From Cryptomeria japonica (Eukaryota > Streptophyta > Pinopsida > Cupressales > Cupressaceae): a stretch of DNA of 64,000 bases. The stretch is taken from assembly GCF_030272615.1 (NCBI RefSeq), contig NC_081406.1, positions 262,598,624 through 262,662,623 of the forward strand, written 5' to 3'. The position numbers and the translations under genes are program-made. Positions within the stretch are counted from its first letter, which is position 1, and every line of letters starts with the position of its first letter. The notes under the pieces were generated by a model, which made no database searches, had not been told where the DNA came from, and saw only the letters and a program-made list of their open reading frames with translations. Positions 10,580 through 26,474 of the stretch are shown one piece after another.

Positions 10580-13500
10580 TTTTGTAACAACAATTGAAAG
10601 ATGGCATGTGTCCATTGGGAGCTATGATCGAAGAAATGTGTCATTTTGTTAAGGACCTAATAATTTATTTTTAAGGCCTTTTGGACATACCTAGTACACA
10701 CTAAGGTGCAATTGCTATTACTTCATTTATTTGACATGATAAAGCATTAGGTTGATACACCATATCTTTGCATTATGCTACAACTTTAGCCAGTTCATCT
10801 TTTAATTTGTTCACCTCTTTTATGTTTTACTTCAACTAAATTATCATATTGACAACTTGAGAGACCAATTAAGAATTGTGATAAATTTAGCATATAATTG
10901 CAATTAGATATTTTCTAAGTTGTCAAAAAAAAAGTATAAGAAACCTTAATTGTAACCTCAATAGATACCTTAGAACCTAGCGTTAAGAAACTTGATTGTA
11001 TAATACATGTGTAATTCATTGGCCAAATATTATTAGTATTCCCTACAAGCATATGATTATGGTTGCACCACTCTTCTAGTCCAAGATGAGCTTGGGAAGC
11101 CTCAGTAAAATTTAGGTGCCTTAACATGTTCTTTATAGGTGTTTCTTACTGTAGTTAAACAAAAGATTACTTATGTCTAGAAGATTGACTCTCTTGCACT
11201 CTAGATGTTTCAATAAGTGGTTCTTAATATTGGGGCACAAAAGAAATAGGTAATACACTTGCTAATTGAAAGAGGACTACACTTGATGTAGCTACATGTG
11301 GTGGTGCATGTGGAAATATATCCTTATGTACTAGAGTTCAATAATGCATTGAGAATCACTTGGAATAAGAGGAATTTTTGTGGAGATTTTAATTACTCTT
11401 TACAATTCTTATATTTCTATGGCTTTCACCAACTACTTCTTATGTGGTTTGGAAGGGGACAATGAGACTATGTTTTCCCTTATTAACTATAGGCTCTATT
11501 CTTATCAAAACTCCTTTTATTCCAATATAAATATTGCAACACCTTGTCCATCTCCATCACCCTCATGATATTTTGTGTTAGATATTTATACTACAAAAAA
11601 TGATGAGATAGTTAATGAGACATGTGTAATCTAGGTATTACCATGTTGGTAAGTATTACCATTCATACTCTACTTCTTCTATTATAATGATACAAGATAA
11701 AATTTTTGCCCCATTTGTGCACTAGATATCAGTAAGGTTCACCCTAGTGAAATAAATGTAAAACTCAAACTATGCACTATTAAATTAACATAATATATTT
11801 AATTAAAATATTGATCAATATATACATAAGAATTTGAAGACCTTGGACTACTCCATCATGCATGCATGCATGCATAGCAACATCATGCACATTTATAGAA
11901 GTACTAGACATCTAAAATATTATGGGATTTGGCTTATCTTAGTCATAATTTCACCTATTATTGGAGTACATAATATGCTGGCATCAAGAATTAGTAAGAA
12001 AAATATCAAAAATATGCACCTTTATCCCATAAAAATATATAATTCTCCACTATATCATTAGCCAAGTGTGCATAACAGTGATCTTTATGTTGTGTTACAA
12101 TTTGGTAACTAGCATAGCTAGGATCCTTATAAATTTGATCCCCTCTAGCCTTGATTAATATTTTGGGTCCAAAACTTACACGAGCAACCCATAATTTATG
12201 TTTTGGCATCTCATTGACAACTAACTCGCTTGTTCTCCTTAACTTCTAACCCCAAAATTTTTTTTTTCTCCTTTTACTAGATTCTATGTTTCTTGATCCA
12301 AGTTTTCAGATGGATTTTTCTTTTTTTTTTTAAATTTTTTTATAGTGTTTTATTTGAGTGAGGTGGATACAAATATTCTTAGGCTCTAGAAAAATATAAT
12401 CATCATTATTTAAATATAGAATCTAAAACTAGCTACATCTCATACATGTGTCCTTATATCATCTTTGTTAGGCACATCTTCCACCAAGTCTAAATTTGGC
12501 ATGTCTATATCCTAGCTTATAGAAGTGATTATGTTCATCATTATTAAATATATATATTTTCCCTAATTTATCCTTCAAGTAGCATTGATAAAAATGTAAT
12601 GGCACTTGTATTTATTCCATATTTTTAGCTGTAAGCATTGTACCTCCTTAATTATTTTTTGTCAAGGTTTTCTTGCATAATATCTATGGATGTATTGTTT
12701 GTCTACCTTGTCTAGGAACCTTTACCTAATGCATACATATATTATCTCCATGGTATCATATTTTAATTGTACAATGAATTATCGATAGTTCGCTTGCTCA
12801 ATTTTTTCACCCCAAGATGTGTTATAAGATTTGGAGCGAGCACTCGATGGACTAGTAAGGAAAATAATTACTCTTATAAATTTTTGTAATGCCTTATAAT
12901 TATTAATGTACATCCCCAAAATTTATGGGTATATAAAATAAAATATTATTATTACTTTAACTCACTGGATGACTCTTAATGGCATTAATGTTCCATCATC
13001 TTTCTAGGTTCCAAAATATCTCTTTATCACATTTATGTCATTTATTTGTTAGATTCACAATAAATATCATGTCATCATCGATCCACTATTCTTATTTTAA
13101 AGTCTATTAATCTATTATGTCATAAGTGTCTCTACATGTTGATATAGTTTCCAATGTTGATCCTTTTCCACTTCCTTTCCTTTATTCCTATGAATTGTCA
13201 TGCTTCCTTTCTTGAAGCATGTCTTATAAGAATTCAACTTAACATCTAATTTTCTTTATACTTGTCTTAGTTTCTCTAATTTTTCTCTCTTCTTGAAGGA
13301 AAATATTTGAGGATATTACCGTTTTCTCAAGCCTTGGAAGTGTATGCATGTTGTAAGTATGAAGGTCTTGTAATGTATAGTATATGTCTCATACAAATGA
13401 ATGGAGTATATTTTGGAGATGGTTCTCAATATAGAAAAATGATCTTCAAATCCTTCAATTGAGTGCACAATAGAGTAATTTATATCTACCCTAATTGCTC

Positions 13501-14250
13501 CCAACTAGCTATATAATGGGATAAACAATTCCTATCTTAACCCTATATATATTCCTTGATGGCATCCTATGGTTCTATTTTTTTCTAGTCTCTTAAGTGC
13601 ATGCTCTAAAAATCTTATGTAGACTAGAATGCCTTTATTACATAATATCAAATTATTCCTTTCTTATTATAGACTTGACATCTTACAATAATTGAAGTTT
13701 AATAACATTACTACAATGTGGTATTAATAACTTGTGTAATTTCATGTATCTAGGTGTAAAGAATTTTGTTTGTTTATTCAAGATGATAACAATATTTGAT
13801 GTCAAAAAATATAATACAAATAAAATAAATTAAAAAAAAAAAACTAGCTTATGAGAAAGTAACCAAGCATAGCATGATGTGAATCACCCATGTTGAATGA
13901 TCCTTCCTAAATGTTTTCCAATTAGTATGACCAACTGATTTGTACGAAAATGAATCCATACAAACTTATGTACATTAAAGCCTTAAATATCTATCAGGGT
14001 CATTCTATCTATTGAAACCATGCATTGTTGCATACCAGTTTTTTTAAATGCTAAAATACATGAAAATTTCCTCATAAATTTCTAGAAATATTTTATGTAG
14101 GTAAGAAGTTCATGCACTTCATCTAGTTCCTTCAATATTTTCAATCTAAAAATTATTGAAATCCTAACTAAATCAACCCACATATCATATATATTATGTA
14201 TTATATCCACAAATGTAGCCTTTTTCATTCATAAGTCTTAGTCTTTTTGT
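10578..14250. other. AT-rich DNA, no gene recognised
   Basis: Only short ORFs occur and none resembles a family I know. At 10660-10720 there is an inverted relative of the sequence at 35048-35100 (core TAGCAATTGCACCTTNGTGTG), so part of this stretch is a dispersed repeat. A CATG microrepeat lies near 11860. The rest is probably old, decayed transposon DNA. Confidence 0.45.
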
Positions 14251-14806
14251 TGGAGTTGATGGTTGAACCCTATAACTCCCACAAAACATCTGCAAGAAAA
14301 ATAAATATCACAAATAAAGATCAAAGAAAGATAATCATTACAAAAAAGATATAAAATAAATGCATCAACAAGCATACACCATAAATCAACACATTTCATA
14401 AGATCTACATGGGAAACCCCCATAAAGCATCATTTTATTAAAACACTTACAAATGTAGTCTATCATAAAATAGACTAGAAACTAGGGACACTCCTCCAAT
14501 GCTTCCACATGGCCAATAATACCTCTTGTGCATAGTGATACAACTCACCATAAAGCTCCAAATTCGCACACCTCTCAAATGAGAGAGAAACTCCTTAAAT
14601 ATAGGAGGAAGGTTGACTTCACTAGTCACACCTTTTCAATAACTCCCATTCACAAATAATTAATAACATAATAGTATTAGATTATAATTATTTCAAATGG
14701 GATATTCTTATAAAGCATATAATATATAAGGTTTTATAGCTGTATATTAAAACACTATATACAAATGTTATAAGGATCTGACCCCTAATAACATTATGTT
14801 GTAACA
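14251..14806 (-). mobile_element. Probable solo or truncated Copia-type LTR, minus strand
   Basis: The segment starts TGGAGTTGATGG, like the Copia LTR at 4222, and ends TGTTGTAACA. On the minus strand it would run TGTTACAACAT...CAACTCCA. Immediately before that start is TTAAGGGGGAG, a good polypurine tract (14807-14817). It therefore looks like a 556-bp 3' LTR with adjoining internal sequence. No second copy and no primer-binding site were found in the window, so the rest of the element is missing or too diverged. Confidence 0.5.
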
Positions 14807-14817
14807 CTCCCCCTTAA

Positions 14818-15924
14818 TGTTAATAGGGGATCACATGTCAATTTCCATAAAAGAAAAAATGAAGTACCCCAGTAATGTAGGCCTTCTTTGATGGTGATAA
14901 GCAAGGACACAAGTATATGCCAACATGAAGATCACACAATCTGAACTATATGAAAGTCATCTTGTCATAATTTATAATATTGGTGTTTTAAAAATGATTT
15001 TATGAGGTCTTATAAAAAATTATATTGGAGTTGTAGTCTCCTCAAATTACCCTCTCCCTAAGTTCATTACATAGTGCCTGTAGGACTTAACACAAATGTG
15101 CCTATAGGAATCAATAAAATGCTTTTACAAGTGGAAGATTTATAAGGAGAATAATTTTCAATATGCCCATAGGACTTGAGCACAAATGTATTTGAAGGAC
15201 TTACTAATTCCTACTTGTGGTATTAAAAACAAAAAGCACTTGCATATGCCTACCTACAGGCCTAAAGGACTTACTAATGCCTATATAGGTCTTATTTCAT
15301 ATCTATTAGGACTTACTTAATCCTACTCATAGGATTTAAAACTAGGATTTAGCCACCAGGTGGTATCATTGACATGTGACAGAATTATAAATAGTTTGAT
15401 TGAAAACATGGATCAAGTACAAAATAGAATAGAAATTCTCTCCGATCTCTACAAAAGATGTTAGTGAGCAATTTATCAATTTTGAATTTACTTATGCATA
15501 ATTACTAGCCTATAGATTTCATAAAAAAAATATATTATAAAACACATTTATAAGGGAATTATGAAGTATCATAATGGATGATCTAGGAAAGTACAAGATT
15601 ACACCATCTCTTGTAATATTCTTCATATACACATAATCTTACATTAATCATAGACAATATGCTTTTCTTATATTGACCACTTTTAATGATCAGATTATTT
15701 ATATGTATGTGAAGTGTGCAAGTTTGGTGGAGACTTTTTAAGTATTTGACAACATGAAGGAATGAGAAATCTCAGAGATTACATGGGGTTACTTAGACAA
15801 TCACATTACTTCATAAATAATAGGTCATAAAATTTAATAATTAATGTACAAAACTATGTTAAATATTTATAATTTAATTTAACATTTTCTATGTTTAAAA
15901 AGGTTCAATTCCCAAAAGAGTGGG
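14818..15924. other. AT-rich DNA between LTR fragment and foldback element
   Basis: There is no gene. A loosely repeated phrase (GCCTATAGGACTTA-like, 15070-15330) recurs several times and may be internal sequence of the truncated LTR element. No coding frame is recognisable. Confidence 0.45.
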
Positions 15925-16593
15925 GGGTAAGTGCACCAAGATGGTAAAATAAAAAGGGGGTATAAGTGGCCACTTTTTTTCTAAAATCAGCTAAACCTGA
16001 ATATCTAGGAGCAATTTGAGACTCTTATACACAAAACTTAAAGATACTGAAAGAACAAGACTTGCAGTACTCTAAATCTAGTTTCCAAACTACTAATTTT
16101 TTTTTAAATGGATAAGATTAAGGGGGTCAAATCTTTCGTGCATACAAAACTGGTCCTATTTTTTTTCAGTAAAACATAACATAGTGTTTGGTGTGCACAT
16201 CAAAAGAGATAGTTAAATGTAGTATTTTGAAAAACCCTTGGTAGAAAGATAGCTAAGAGTGAGTACTAGAAGTTGTGTATTTTTTTATAATTTTTTGTTG
16301 AGTTTTTTTTTATTAATATGACTTTTTGAAGTGGACGCGTCTTGAAAAATCAAGTACATGTTTGTGTACGCCACATAACTTGCACCAAAATAATTTTATT
16401 TAATTTTTTTTTTAGTGTGAAGAATGAAGTGTAGAACAATAATATACAATTTGTTTCAAATTTGGACAAGTAGTTCAAAAGTTATTAAAAAAATGTTACA
16501 CATATGTCTCTAAAAACTCTAGAGACATTGATAAAAGAAATTAAGAATTAATATGTTAATGTTGTTCAAATTTTTTAAAAAATAAAATAAAAT

Positions 16594-16721
<128 letters not shown>

Positions 16722-17279
16722 TTAGAAAGCTCAAAAGATGAGTGAATTTATGGTGGTAATTTTACAAATACCCACTTGATAACGTGTAAATCTGATGACA
16801 ATGAAGTTGAGAAACCAAATTGGAAGAAGAAAACACGTAAAAGGGAGGGAATTGAAGCTCTTGAGCCTAAGGCTTGTCATCCAAGGCTAAGTATATGGCA
16901 AAACGCATATGTGTTATTTTAATTAAGAATGTGTATGCATTATTTTAAAAACACACGGGCACACTTTTATGCGAAAAAAAATGCATGAATTATAATGCGT
17001 ACATGTTATGGTTAGCAAGAAAAAACATACACATTTTGCTTACTTTAAGATAGAAAAAGAACATGATCTAATGCTAATTCATTTACCTTCCCTTAGTTTC
17101 TTTCATTATGATATATACATAGAATATAACATTTAATTATAATTTATTTATATAAAATATAACATCTAAGTTATATTTTATGTATATATTCACAGGATGT
17201 TTGAGAGTGATTTCAGATCTCTAGGAGTCATAATATTTTATGAGATCTTATAATTTATCATTAGGAGTCAAATTTCAGT

Positions 17280-19035
<1,756 letters not shown>

Positions 19036-19195
19036 ACCTAGAGAGAGAGAGGTGGAGAGGGAAGGAGAGAGATAGAGAGAGGTGAGATAGATAGAAGTGG
19101 AGGGGGATATTTGGAGTGAGGGAAGGAAAGGTATTCAAAGAGATGGAGGATAGATAGAGACAAGTAGTTAGAAAGAGAGAGTATGAAGAGGGGAG

Positions 19196-19278
<83 letters not shown>

Positions 19279-19821
19279 GGGGATGAAAGAGAGGTGGATA
19301 GAGAAAAGGAGAGGAGAGATAAAGAGACTGGGATAAAGAAAAGTAGAAAGGGAAGGAGGGAGGGAGATAGGGAAGGAGGGAGAGTAAGATTTATGTAGAT
19401 GAATGGAGGTAGGGAGGGACATAGAGGTATGTAGAGAGAGGGAGAGGGGTGATAGAGGTAAGTAGAGAGGGAAAGGGTGAGAATGAGATAAGTAGAGACA
19501 AAGTGCATTGGAGGCTGGGACAAATAGAAATCGAGAGATAGGAAGGGAGGGGGGGAGGGAAGTAGAGGTAGAGAGGGAGTGAGGGGATGTATGTAGGGAG
19601 AAGGAGAGAAGATATATAGATAAGTAGAGAGAGGGAAGGAGATAGATCTAGGGAGGGGGATATAGAGGAGAGAATGCATGTGAAGTAGGAAAAGAAGAGA
19701 GGGGAGAGAGAAAGAAGGGTGAGAAAGATAGGTTTAAAGCTTTGGGAGAGAGGAGAGAGTGAGATAGAGAGATGGGGGAGGGAAGGGGAGAAGGAGAGTG
19801 ATAGGAAGAGAGATTGAGGGA
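19036..19821. repeat. Purine-rich right arm with (GA)n
   Basis: The strand composition switches abruptly at about 19035 from CT-rich to GA-rich. A pure (GA)n run lies at 19199-19275. Its reverse complement matches parts of the left arm, which makes this the apex of the foldback. Confidence 0.8.
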
Positions 19822-20897
19822 GGGTGAACTCACAAAGCTGGTTCCCACTTTTGCCAAAGAAGGAAATTGGCGAAAGTGAAAAATTTTGTTTACGAGGGGT
19901 TCGAGCGAAGTGGGGGTGTTCAAATGAAATACCCTTTGGGGTTCGAGCGAAGACCCCACTTCGCTCGAACCCCATCTTTGGAGCGAAGCACCTTTAATGC
20001 CCTTTTATGTCATTTTTCAATTATAGCGCGGGGGTTCGATCGAACCCCCCTAAAAATAGGGGGTTCACTCGAACCCCCCTTCGTTCGAACCCCTTTTTAA
20101 ACACTTCTCTGAAAATTTCTACATTTTTTTGCAGATTTTTGGCCTTGAAACCTCTAGTTGAAGGCTCAAATGGAATGATCTTTACAACCCAAAATGTAGT
20201 ATTATAGTCCTCGAAGCAAGCTTTCCAATGAATATAATTTTATTACATATTGAGTTTATTATGAACTTGTTTTTTTAATTATACCAAATATAGGTTTTTC
20301 ACCGAACATGAACTTCTCTATTCAATGCATTGGAAAAAATAGGAAACTAATTTAAAAAAAATCTGAAAAATATCTAAGCCCTGGGTATTGATGTCTTCTT
20401 TCTAACAAAAAAAATAAAATTGAATTTCGATATATATAGAATAAGTTATGTGTTCAAACGTAAACCTATGTCTGAATTATGACTAGTCGGACTTCAAAAC
20501 TTAATAAAATGAAAAATATTGAACATATCACTATCAAACCAACTGCAAGCCCTGGATATTGATGTTACAAACCAAAATTTGAAAGAATTGAGTTTTATCA
20601 TTTATAGAAAAAAAGTTATGAGTTTCGGGAGACACATCACTCTTAAAAAATGTAGTTTGTTGTAAAAAACTACTTTTCGAGGGAGATGGAAATATTTTTA
20701 AAAAATCCTTCAAAAAAATTTGAAAAAAATATATACAGAATCTACAGATGAAATTCTACAAATCACTAATTTACATCATCTTCAAATTCTTAATAGTTTA
20801 AAAGTTATAGTTGTCGGAAGTTGAAGATTATTTTAAAATTGTTCATCTTAGTATCAAAAGTGGCAAAAAAGTGGGAACCATTATTGTGAGTTCACCC
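19822..20897. mobile_element. Element C: ~1.1-kb TIR element nested in element A
   Basis: The left end GGGTGAACTCACAA followed by GGTTCCCACTTTTGCCA is mirrored at the right end by TGGCAAAAAAGTGGGAACC and TTGTGAGTTCACCC, giving TIRs of about 35 bases. Both sides are flanked by GGGA (19818-19821, 20898-20901), a possible 4-bp target duplication in G-rich DNA. It carries no transposase, so it is a non-autonomous, MITE-like element. Its TIR agrees with that of elements A and B at about 16 of 21 positions. Confidence 0.75.
19890..20096. repeat. Cluster of TTCGA-centred palindromes near one end of element C
   Basis: The motif GGGGTTCGAGCGAA and its inverse TTCGCTCGAACCCC, together with GGTTCGATCGAACC and TTCGTTCGAACCCC, recur at least seven times in about 200 bases. 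The small ORF at 19867-20100 merely translates these repeats (FERS/FART-like units). Such subterminal clusters can be protein-binding sites for transposition, but that role is inferred. Confidence 0.75.
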
Positions 20898-21247
20898 GGG
20901 AGACAAAGAGAGTGAAATAGAGATAGAGAGAATGATAATAGGAGCTTAGTGATTATTTAAATTTGACTAAGTTTGAGAAATTATAAGATCTAGAGCTTGG
21001 GGAGAGAGGAGAAAGTGAGATAGAGAGGGGTAGAGAGGGAGGAGAAGGAGAGAGATAGGAAAATAGATGGGTCTCGAGCTTGGGGGAGACAAAGAGTGTG
21101 AGATAGAGAGATAGCAAGAGAATGATGGTAGAAACACACTAATTACTGAAATTTGACAAAGTCTAAAAAATGATAAGATCTCCTAAAATATAGAATTTAT
21201 ATTATGACTCCTAGAGATTTGAAACAACTCTCAAACATTCTGCCAAC

Positions 21248-21326
<79 letters not shown>

Positions 21327-21788
21327 CAATATAAGTTATATTTTCTCTGTCTTTTATCTTTCCTATACTAAAGTATAAGAAAGATAAAAGACAAAGAGAA
21401 AATATAACTTATACTTAAATTTAATAATGTATATATCCCGATGAAAAGAAACTAAGGGAAAGTCAAAGGAATTAGCATCTAAGACCATGCTCCTTTTCTA
21501 TCTTAATGTAAGAAAAACACTTACATGTTTTTCTTGCTAATAATAATACGTACGCATGATAACATGTGTACATTTTTTTCTCAATAAAGTGCATACATTT
21601 TTTTTTATTTTAAATAACGTGTATATGTTTTAAATTCAAAAGACATGTGCATGTTTTGGCTCAATTTTTCAAGCCTTAACAGACATGCGGTTTTTGAATT
21701 TATCAAAAACATGCACACATTTCATTTATTTTAGGTGTTTTTTTTGCTAATGGACAATTTTTTGTTCACCATCTTGGTGCACTTACCC

Positions 21789-24700
21789 AGAGATAATGAT
21801 ATCCCCCTTTCTAGGAAAAGAACAATCAACCTTATTCATGAAGGAACACGAACAATCCACTAAGAGGGAGGAAATCAGTGGATATAAAAATCTAACTTTC
21901 TAAACAACTAGAGACAATTAACTGAAATCAAGAATATCAATGCAGAGAGATGTTAAACACATATGCACAATATAAGCACACACATGACACCAAATATACG
22001 AAGAAAACCCAATGTACGAAAAAACTCGATGAGAAAAGCTACTAGAGTCTACTACTCTAATCTAGCCTCGTAATAAAATATTTCTTGATTAGAAATTTAT
22101 GCGCACCAACCCAAAGGAGATCCAACCCCTAATTTGAGCACCCACTCAGATGATATACAATAAATACATTTCAATATCACTTGCAGTTTAAGTACCTTGT
22201 TACAAATGAAATTTTGTAACTCTCTGTAGTTCTGCACTTCAACATATATTTATGTTCTCTTCCTCCGCTACTTCAAACTCTTTGTCTCTTCTCTACAGAG
22301 TCTTCGGATATTTTTACTATGTGTCTTCATATGCACACTGTCTTTAAGTATTCTTCTTATAACTAATTATCGTGTTTAGTTTTTTCTAGTCTTCTGCAAC
22401 TCTTTACAGATATTTTCTTCACTTTTGGTGCATACACACTTTCTTCCCCAAATACACACTACTTGCTCACTCTCACTCCTTGTATTATACATTCTCTGTC
22501 AATCATAATAATAGTCTTCTCTTTTTTTCAAGGAAATTCCGCCATGGTCAACTAAATGCTCTTCTTAGGACACAAAATGATTTGATCTACCACCTGCCTT
22601 GCAAACTATTAGCTGCCAACATTAATTGCATCCTTTCCTTCTTTTTGTTTCAAATCTCTGCGTTCAAATTCGGTTTGATGTTCAACTAATATTTTTAGTA
22701 GCTTCACCTGCAACTGTGCCATGTAGATGTTAATTGAATTCTGCATCTCACAGGAAAGGCCAAGCGACAAAGATATATAAAAAGGTCTCTTTGTGCAGTA
22801 CAGATCCTCTTCTTTAAATGCTCAAACTGACATAAACAAGCTCCCTTCGACAAACAGACTTCATGTTTAACATGTTCGTGAGTTGGCTAGATCAACATTT
22901 CTATCGGACTATCGAACAACTTCAATGAGTCGGTTTGATTCTTATCAATACCCACACATCTCCTCGATGAGGATGCACTCCACCACAGTCTCTCACTGGC
23001 TTGTTTGATCGGTGAGACCTTCACTAAGTTATTTCGATAACATCCTTACACTACCGTGGGATCAAATTTCCTTGACTAATCAATGAGACATACAAAATAT
23101 TTCAATGATATATAATGTCACTTCGATGAGGTCTTCACTTCTAGAGTCGAACTGAATTCTCCATACTTGCTTCGATATCCCCAAGTCTCCTCGATGAGGA
23201 TACACTTAACCTCTTTTTTGACAGATCAGTGAGACTTACTCATGTCACCTCGATGCCTACTCCATACACTGGATAGAAGAGACATTTGCATGTCACCTCG
23301 GTCCTTAATGCCTACTCCATAAACTTGATCAAATAAACATTTGCATGTCACCTTGACGCATGCTCCATACACTTGATCAAAGAGACATTGCCATATCGGT
23401 AAGACCCAAATCAACTCTCTTCTTTGGCATAGTGTCTCATCAACACCACTAACTCAAGACATGCTCCAAGTCAAGAAACAAAAACATGTGAGCTATTGCT
23501 CACTTAAACTATACATGCCGATTAACATAAAGACCATAAACTACAAAGATAACGCCAATGTTTGATAAATGGTTAAAACCATTACATGCATAGGCCTGCC
23601 CATTGAAGCACTCAATCTGCCTTTTCTACAAGCCCGATGGATATCAATAGTTTTGTCTTCTTTGTCCAAATCAAAAACTCATACTGTGTTCGATCTACTT
23701 TTATATTGTTCGACATTAACACATACACAAGTCTCATACACATTAGCTCTGTTGACTTAGACTGCATCAACTTTGTCAACCTGCACTTTATCTCTGTGAC
23801 ATTCAACTTCTCTGTCAACAAGAAAATATATTGACATCATTGACAATTCAATGCCAATAATTCATGATTTTGATGAGATAAAATATTCAAACTACTATGT
23901 ATCAAGTCCCATGCATTTATAAGATTTACATTCTAAAGATATTAAAAAAAAATACGGCTAACAAGGCTTGGCTAATATAACTATTTTAATGCATATTTGC
24001 CAATAAATTTGTACTTTGTATGCCTTTTCATGTTCATTACACTAGTGATCTCCATGCCAAAGTAATTTGATATTAAGTACCCTTAAAATTCTATAAACAA
24101 TATTCTCATGAAAGGTTTGAAGATTGACCAGTTCTTGTAATTGAGTCAACAAGTGGTGGGTCTTAAATCTCTTATGTTTTAATGCATCAATAATAGGCTC
24201 TCGTTGAAAGCATCAATAAAATGTTCTCATTGACAAAATGTATGATAGTAGGTTTCACGAGCATCATTTTGCATGTGTGTCATCAACCCTACAAAATAGA
24301 TAATTATTGAACACCATGAAGAATTTATAAGTTCTTAAGGTGTTCAATGGAAGCATTATAGACCATGAGGGAGGTAATAAATATGGACCCCACTAAATTA
24401 CATCTCTATTTTAAAAAATGAGCCTATAAATATTATCTATCATTTCAAGAGATCAATTTTGTGAGCTTGGAGTGATTATGTGACCTTCCAAAACTTAAAA
24501 GGTGAACATGTAATATGCTAAGAGAGTAAGTTCAAAACAATATAAAGGCATTATACCTCATTTTTCCACAACCTTAAATTCTTGCATTCTCCTGCTATAT
24601 CCTATTTACTCACCAATATCCACAATATCCATTGATGGGTTTTTCCTTTTCTATAGTATCTATGCATATGCCAAACTCCCACAATTTATTAGTACTCTAA

Positions 24701-24880
24701 AATAAAAAAATAAAGAGGAGGAATACAATTACCCCTTCTTTTTTTTTTTGATAATAGTCCAAGCATTTATCACATGTTAGAAATATTTATAAGACAACTC
24801 ACAATTTAAAAATACATTTAATAATAATAATTTAGACTTTAAAAATTATAATAAATCACACTCTATGTATAGAGTGAAAA
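21789..24880. other. Decayed, repeat-derived DNA without a recognised gene
   Basis: It contains ACTAAGAGGGAGGAAATCAG near 21860 and GAAAACCCAATG near 22005, phrases of a kind common in plant retroelement remnants. At 22920-23430 there are repeated TCGATGAGG and ACTTGATCAAA(G/T)A phrases, including three copies of a 60-70-base unit at about 23245-23400. No frame encodes a protein I can name. Confidence 0.4.
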
Positions 24881-24884
24881 ATGT

Positions 24885-25053
24885 TTTATCTTTACACTAT
24901 AAAATAAATCACTTAAAAATAATATTAAACTTTATAGTGAAAAAGATTCACTTAAAAGTAATATTTAACTTTATAGTAAAAAATAAATGACATTAAAAAA
25001 TAATATTTAACTTTATAGTGAAAACAAATCACTTAAAATCAATACTTAGCTTT
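24885..25053. repeat. AT-rich tandem repeat interrupted by element B (left part)
   Basis: A unit of about 50 bases containing AATATTTAACTTTATAGTGAAAA recurs several times and stops at the left end of element B. The same repeat resumes at 34354, so the array was one block before insertion. Confidence 0.75.
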
Positions 25054-26159
25054 GGGTAAGTGCACAAAGATGGTGGTCAAAAAGGGGGTATAAGTGGACA
25101 CTTTTTTTTTTTCTTGAAATCAGGTGAACCTAAACTTGGAGGTAAAATTTGAAAGTCATCCACTCAAGATATGAAGATAATCAAAGAACAAATATTGTAG
25201 TACTCTGAATCTAGTTTCCAAACTACTAAACTTTTTCAAAATTGGATAATATTAAGGGGGTCAAATCCTTTGCACACGAAAAACTAACCTTGATTTTTTC
25301 TGAAAACCATAACATAGTGTTTGACGTGCGCATCAAAAAAGTCATAGTTAGATTTAGTATTTTGACAAATACTTTGGTAGAAAGATAGTTAAGAGTGAGC
25401 ACTAGAATATGTGTATTTTTTTGTAACTTTTTGTTGAGTATTTTTTTGTTTATGATTTTTCCAATCGAGCACATCCTGAAAATTAGGTACTTGTTCGTGC
25501 GCGAAGCATAAGTTGCACTAAACAAATCGAAAATACAATTTTTTTTTTAAAATTGTAAAGAATCAAGTTCACTACAATAATATATAATTTTTTTAAAATT
25601 TGGATAAGTATATCAAAAGTTATTCAAAAAATGGTGCACCTATGTCTGTGAGAACTATGGAGACACTGGTAAAAGAAATTCAATAATAATATGTTATTGT
25701 TGTTCAAATTGAAAAAAAATTATATGGTTAGAAAGCTCAAAAGATTGGTGAAAATATGGTGGCAATTTTAGAAATACCCACTTGATGAAGTGTAAACCTG
25801 ATGATGACAAAGTAGATAAACCAAGTTGATAAAATAAAACATGTAAAAAATGAGAGAAATGGAGGGAAATCAAACTTCCAAACCGTAGCTTTGTCATCCA
25901 CACCTATTTCCAAGCCTAAATAGTCAAAAGCGTGTACGGGGTACTTATGGTGTAAGCAGTGTGTACGCGCTCTTTTTACTATAAACAACGCGTACGTGCT
26001 ATTGTATAATATGATATTGTATATATAATATGTGTATATACATATAATAGATGTAATATATAATATGTGTATAATATGATATTGTATATATACATATGTG
26101 TATATACATATAATATATAATATTTATATATATAAAATATATTAAGTATATATATACAC

Positions 26160-26400
26160 ATGTAAGTGTATTGTCTCCCCCTTCCTTCGTACCCCATCCC
26201 TCTCTGTCTCCCTCCCTCTCTCCCCTTCTCCCTTCCTCCATACCCCATCCCTCCCTCTCTCCCCTTATCCCTTCCTCCATACCCCACCCCTCTCTCTCTT
26301 GCTCTCTCCCCTTCTCCCTTCCTCCATACCCCATCCCTCTTTCTCTTCTTCTCTCCCTCCCTCCCTCCATACCCCACTGCAACTATGTCTACACTTCTAT
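26160..26400. repeat. CT-rich low-complexity block in element B
   Basis: CTCCCTTCCTCCATACCCCATCC-like phrases, each about 60 bases, repeat four times. The same phrase recurs at 28020-28115 and 28460-28555. ORFs on either strand here are compositional. Confidence 0.8.
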
Positions 26401-26474
26401 AGAAGTAAGTGAACTTATTTCTTGTCTACAACTTCCTCTTTCATTTTTATCATGTATGCTCTCCTAAGAAAATT

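Noticed and set aside
15922-15924. Target duplication for element A
   Set aside because: Left flank GGG and right flank AGA do not match, and shifting the ends in the G-run does not help; reported as absent.
19867-20100. 77-codon ORF with FERS/FART repeats as a possible peptide gene
   Set aside because: It simply translates the TTCGA palindrome cluster; the repeats are palindromic at DNA level rather than codon-conserved.
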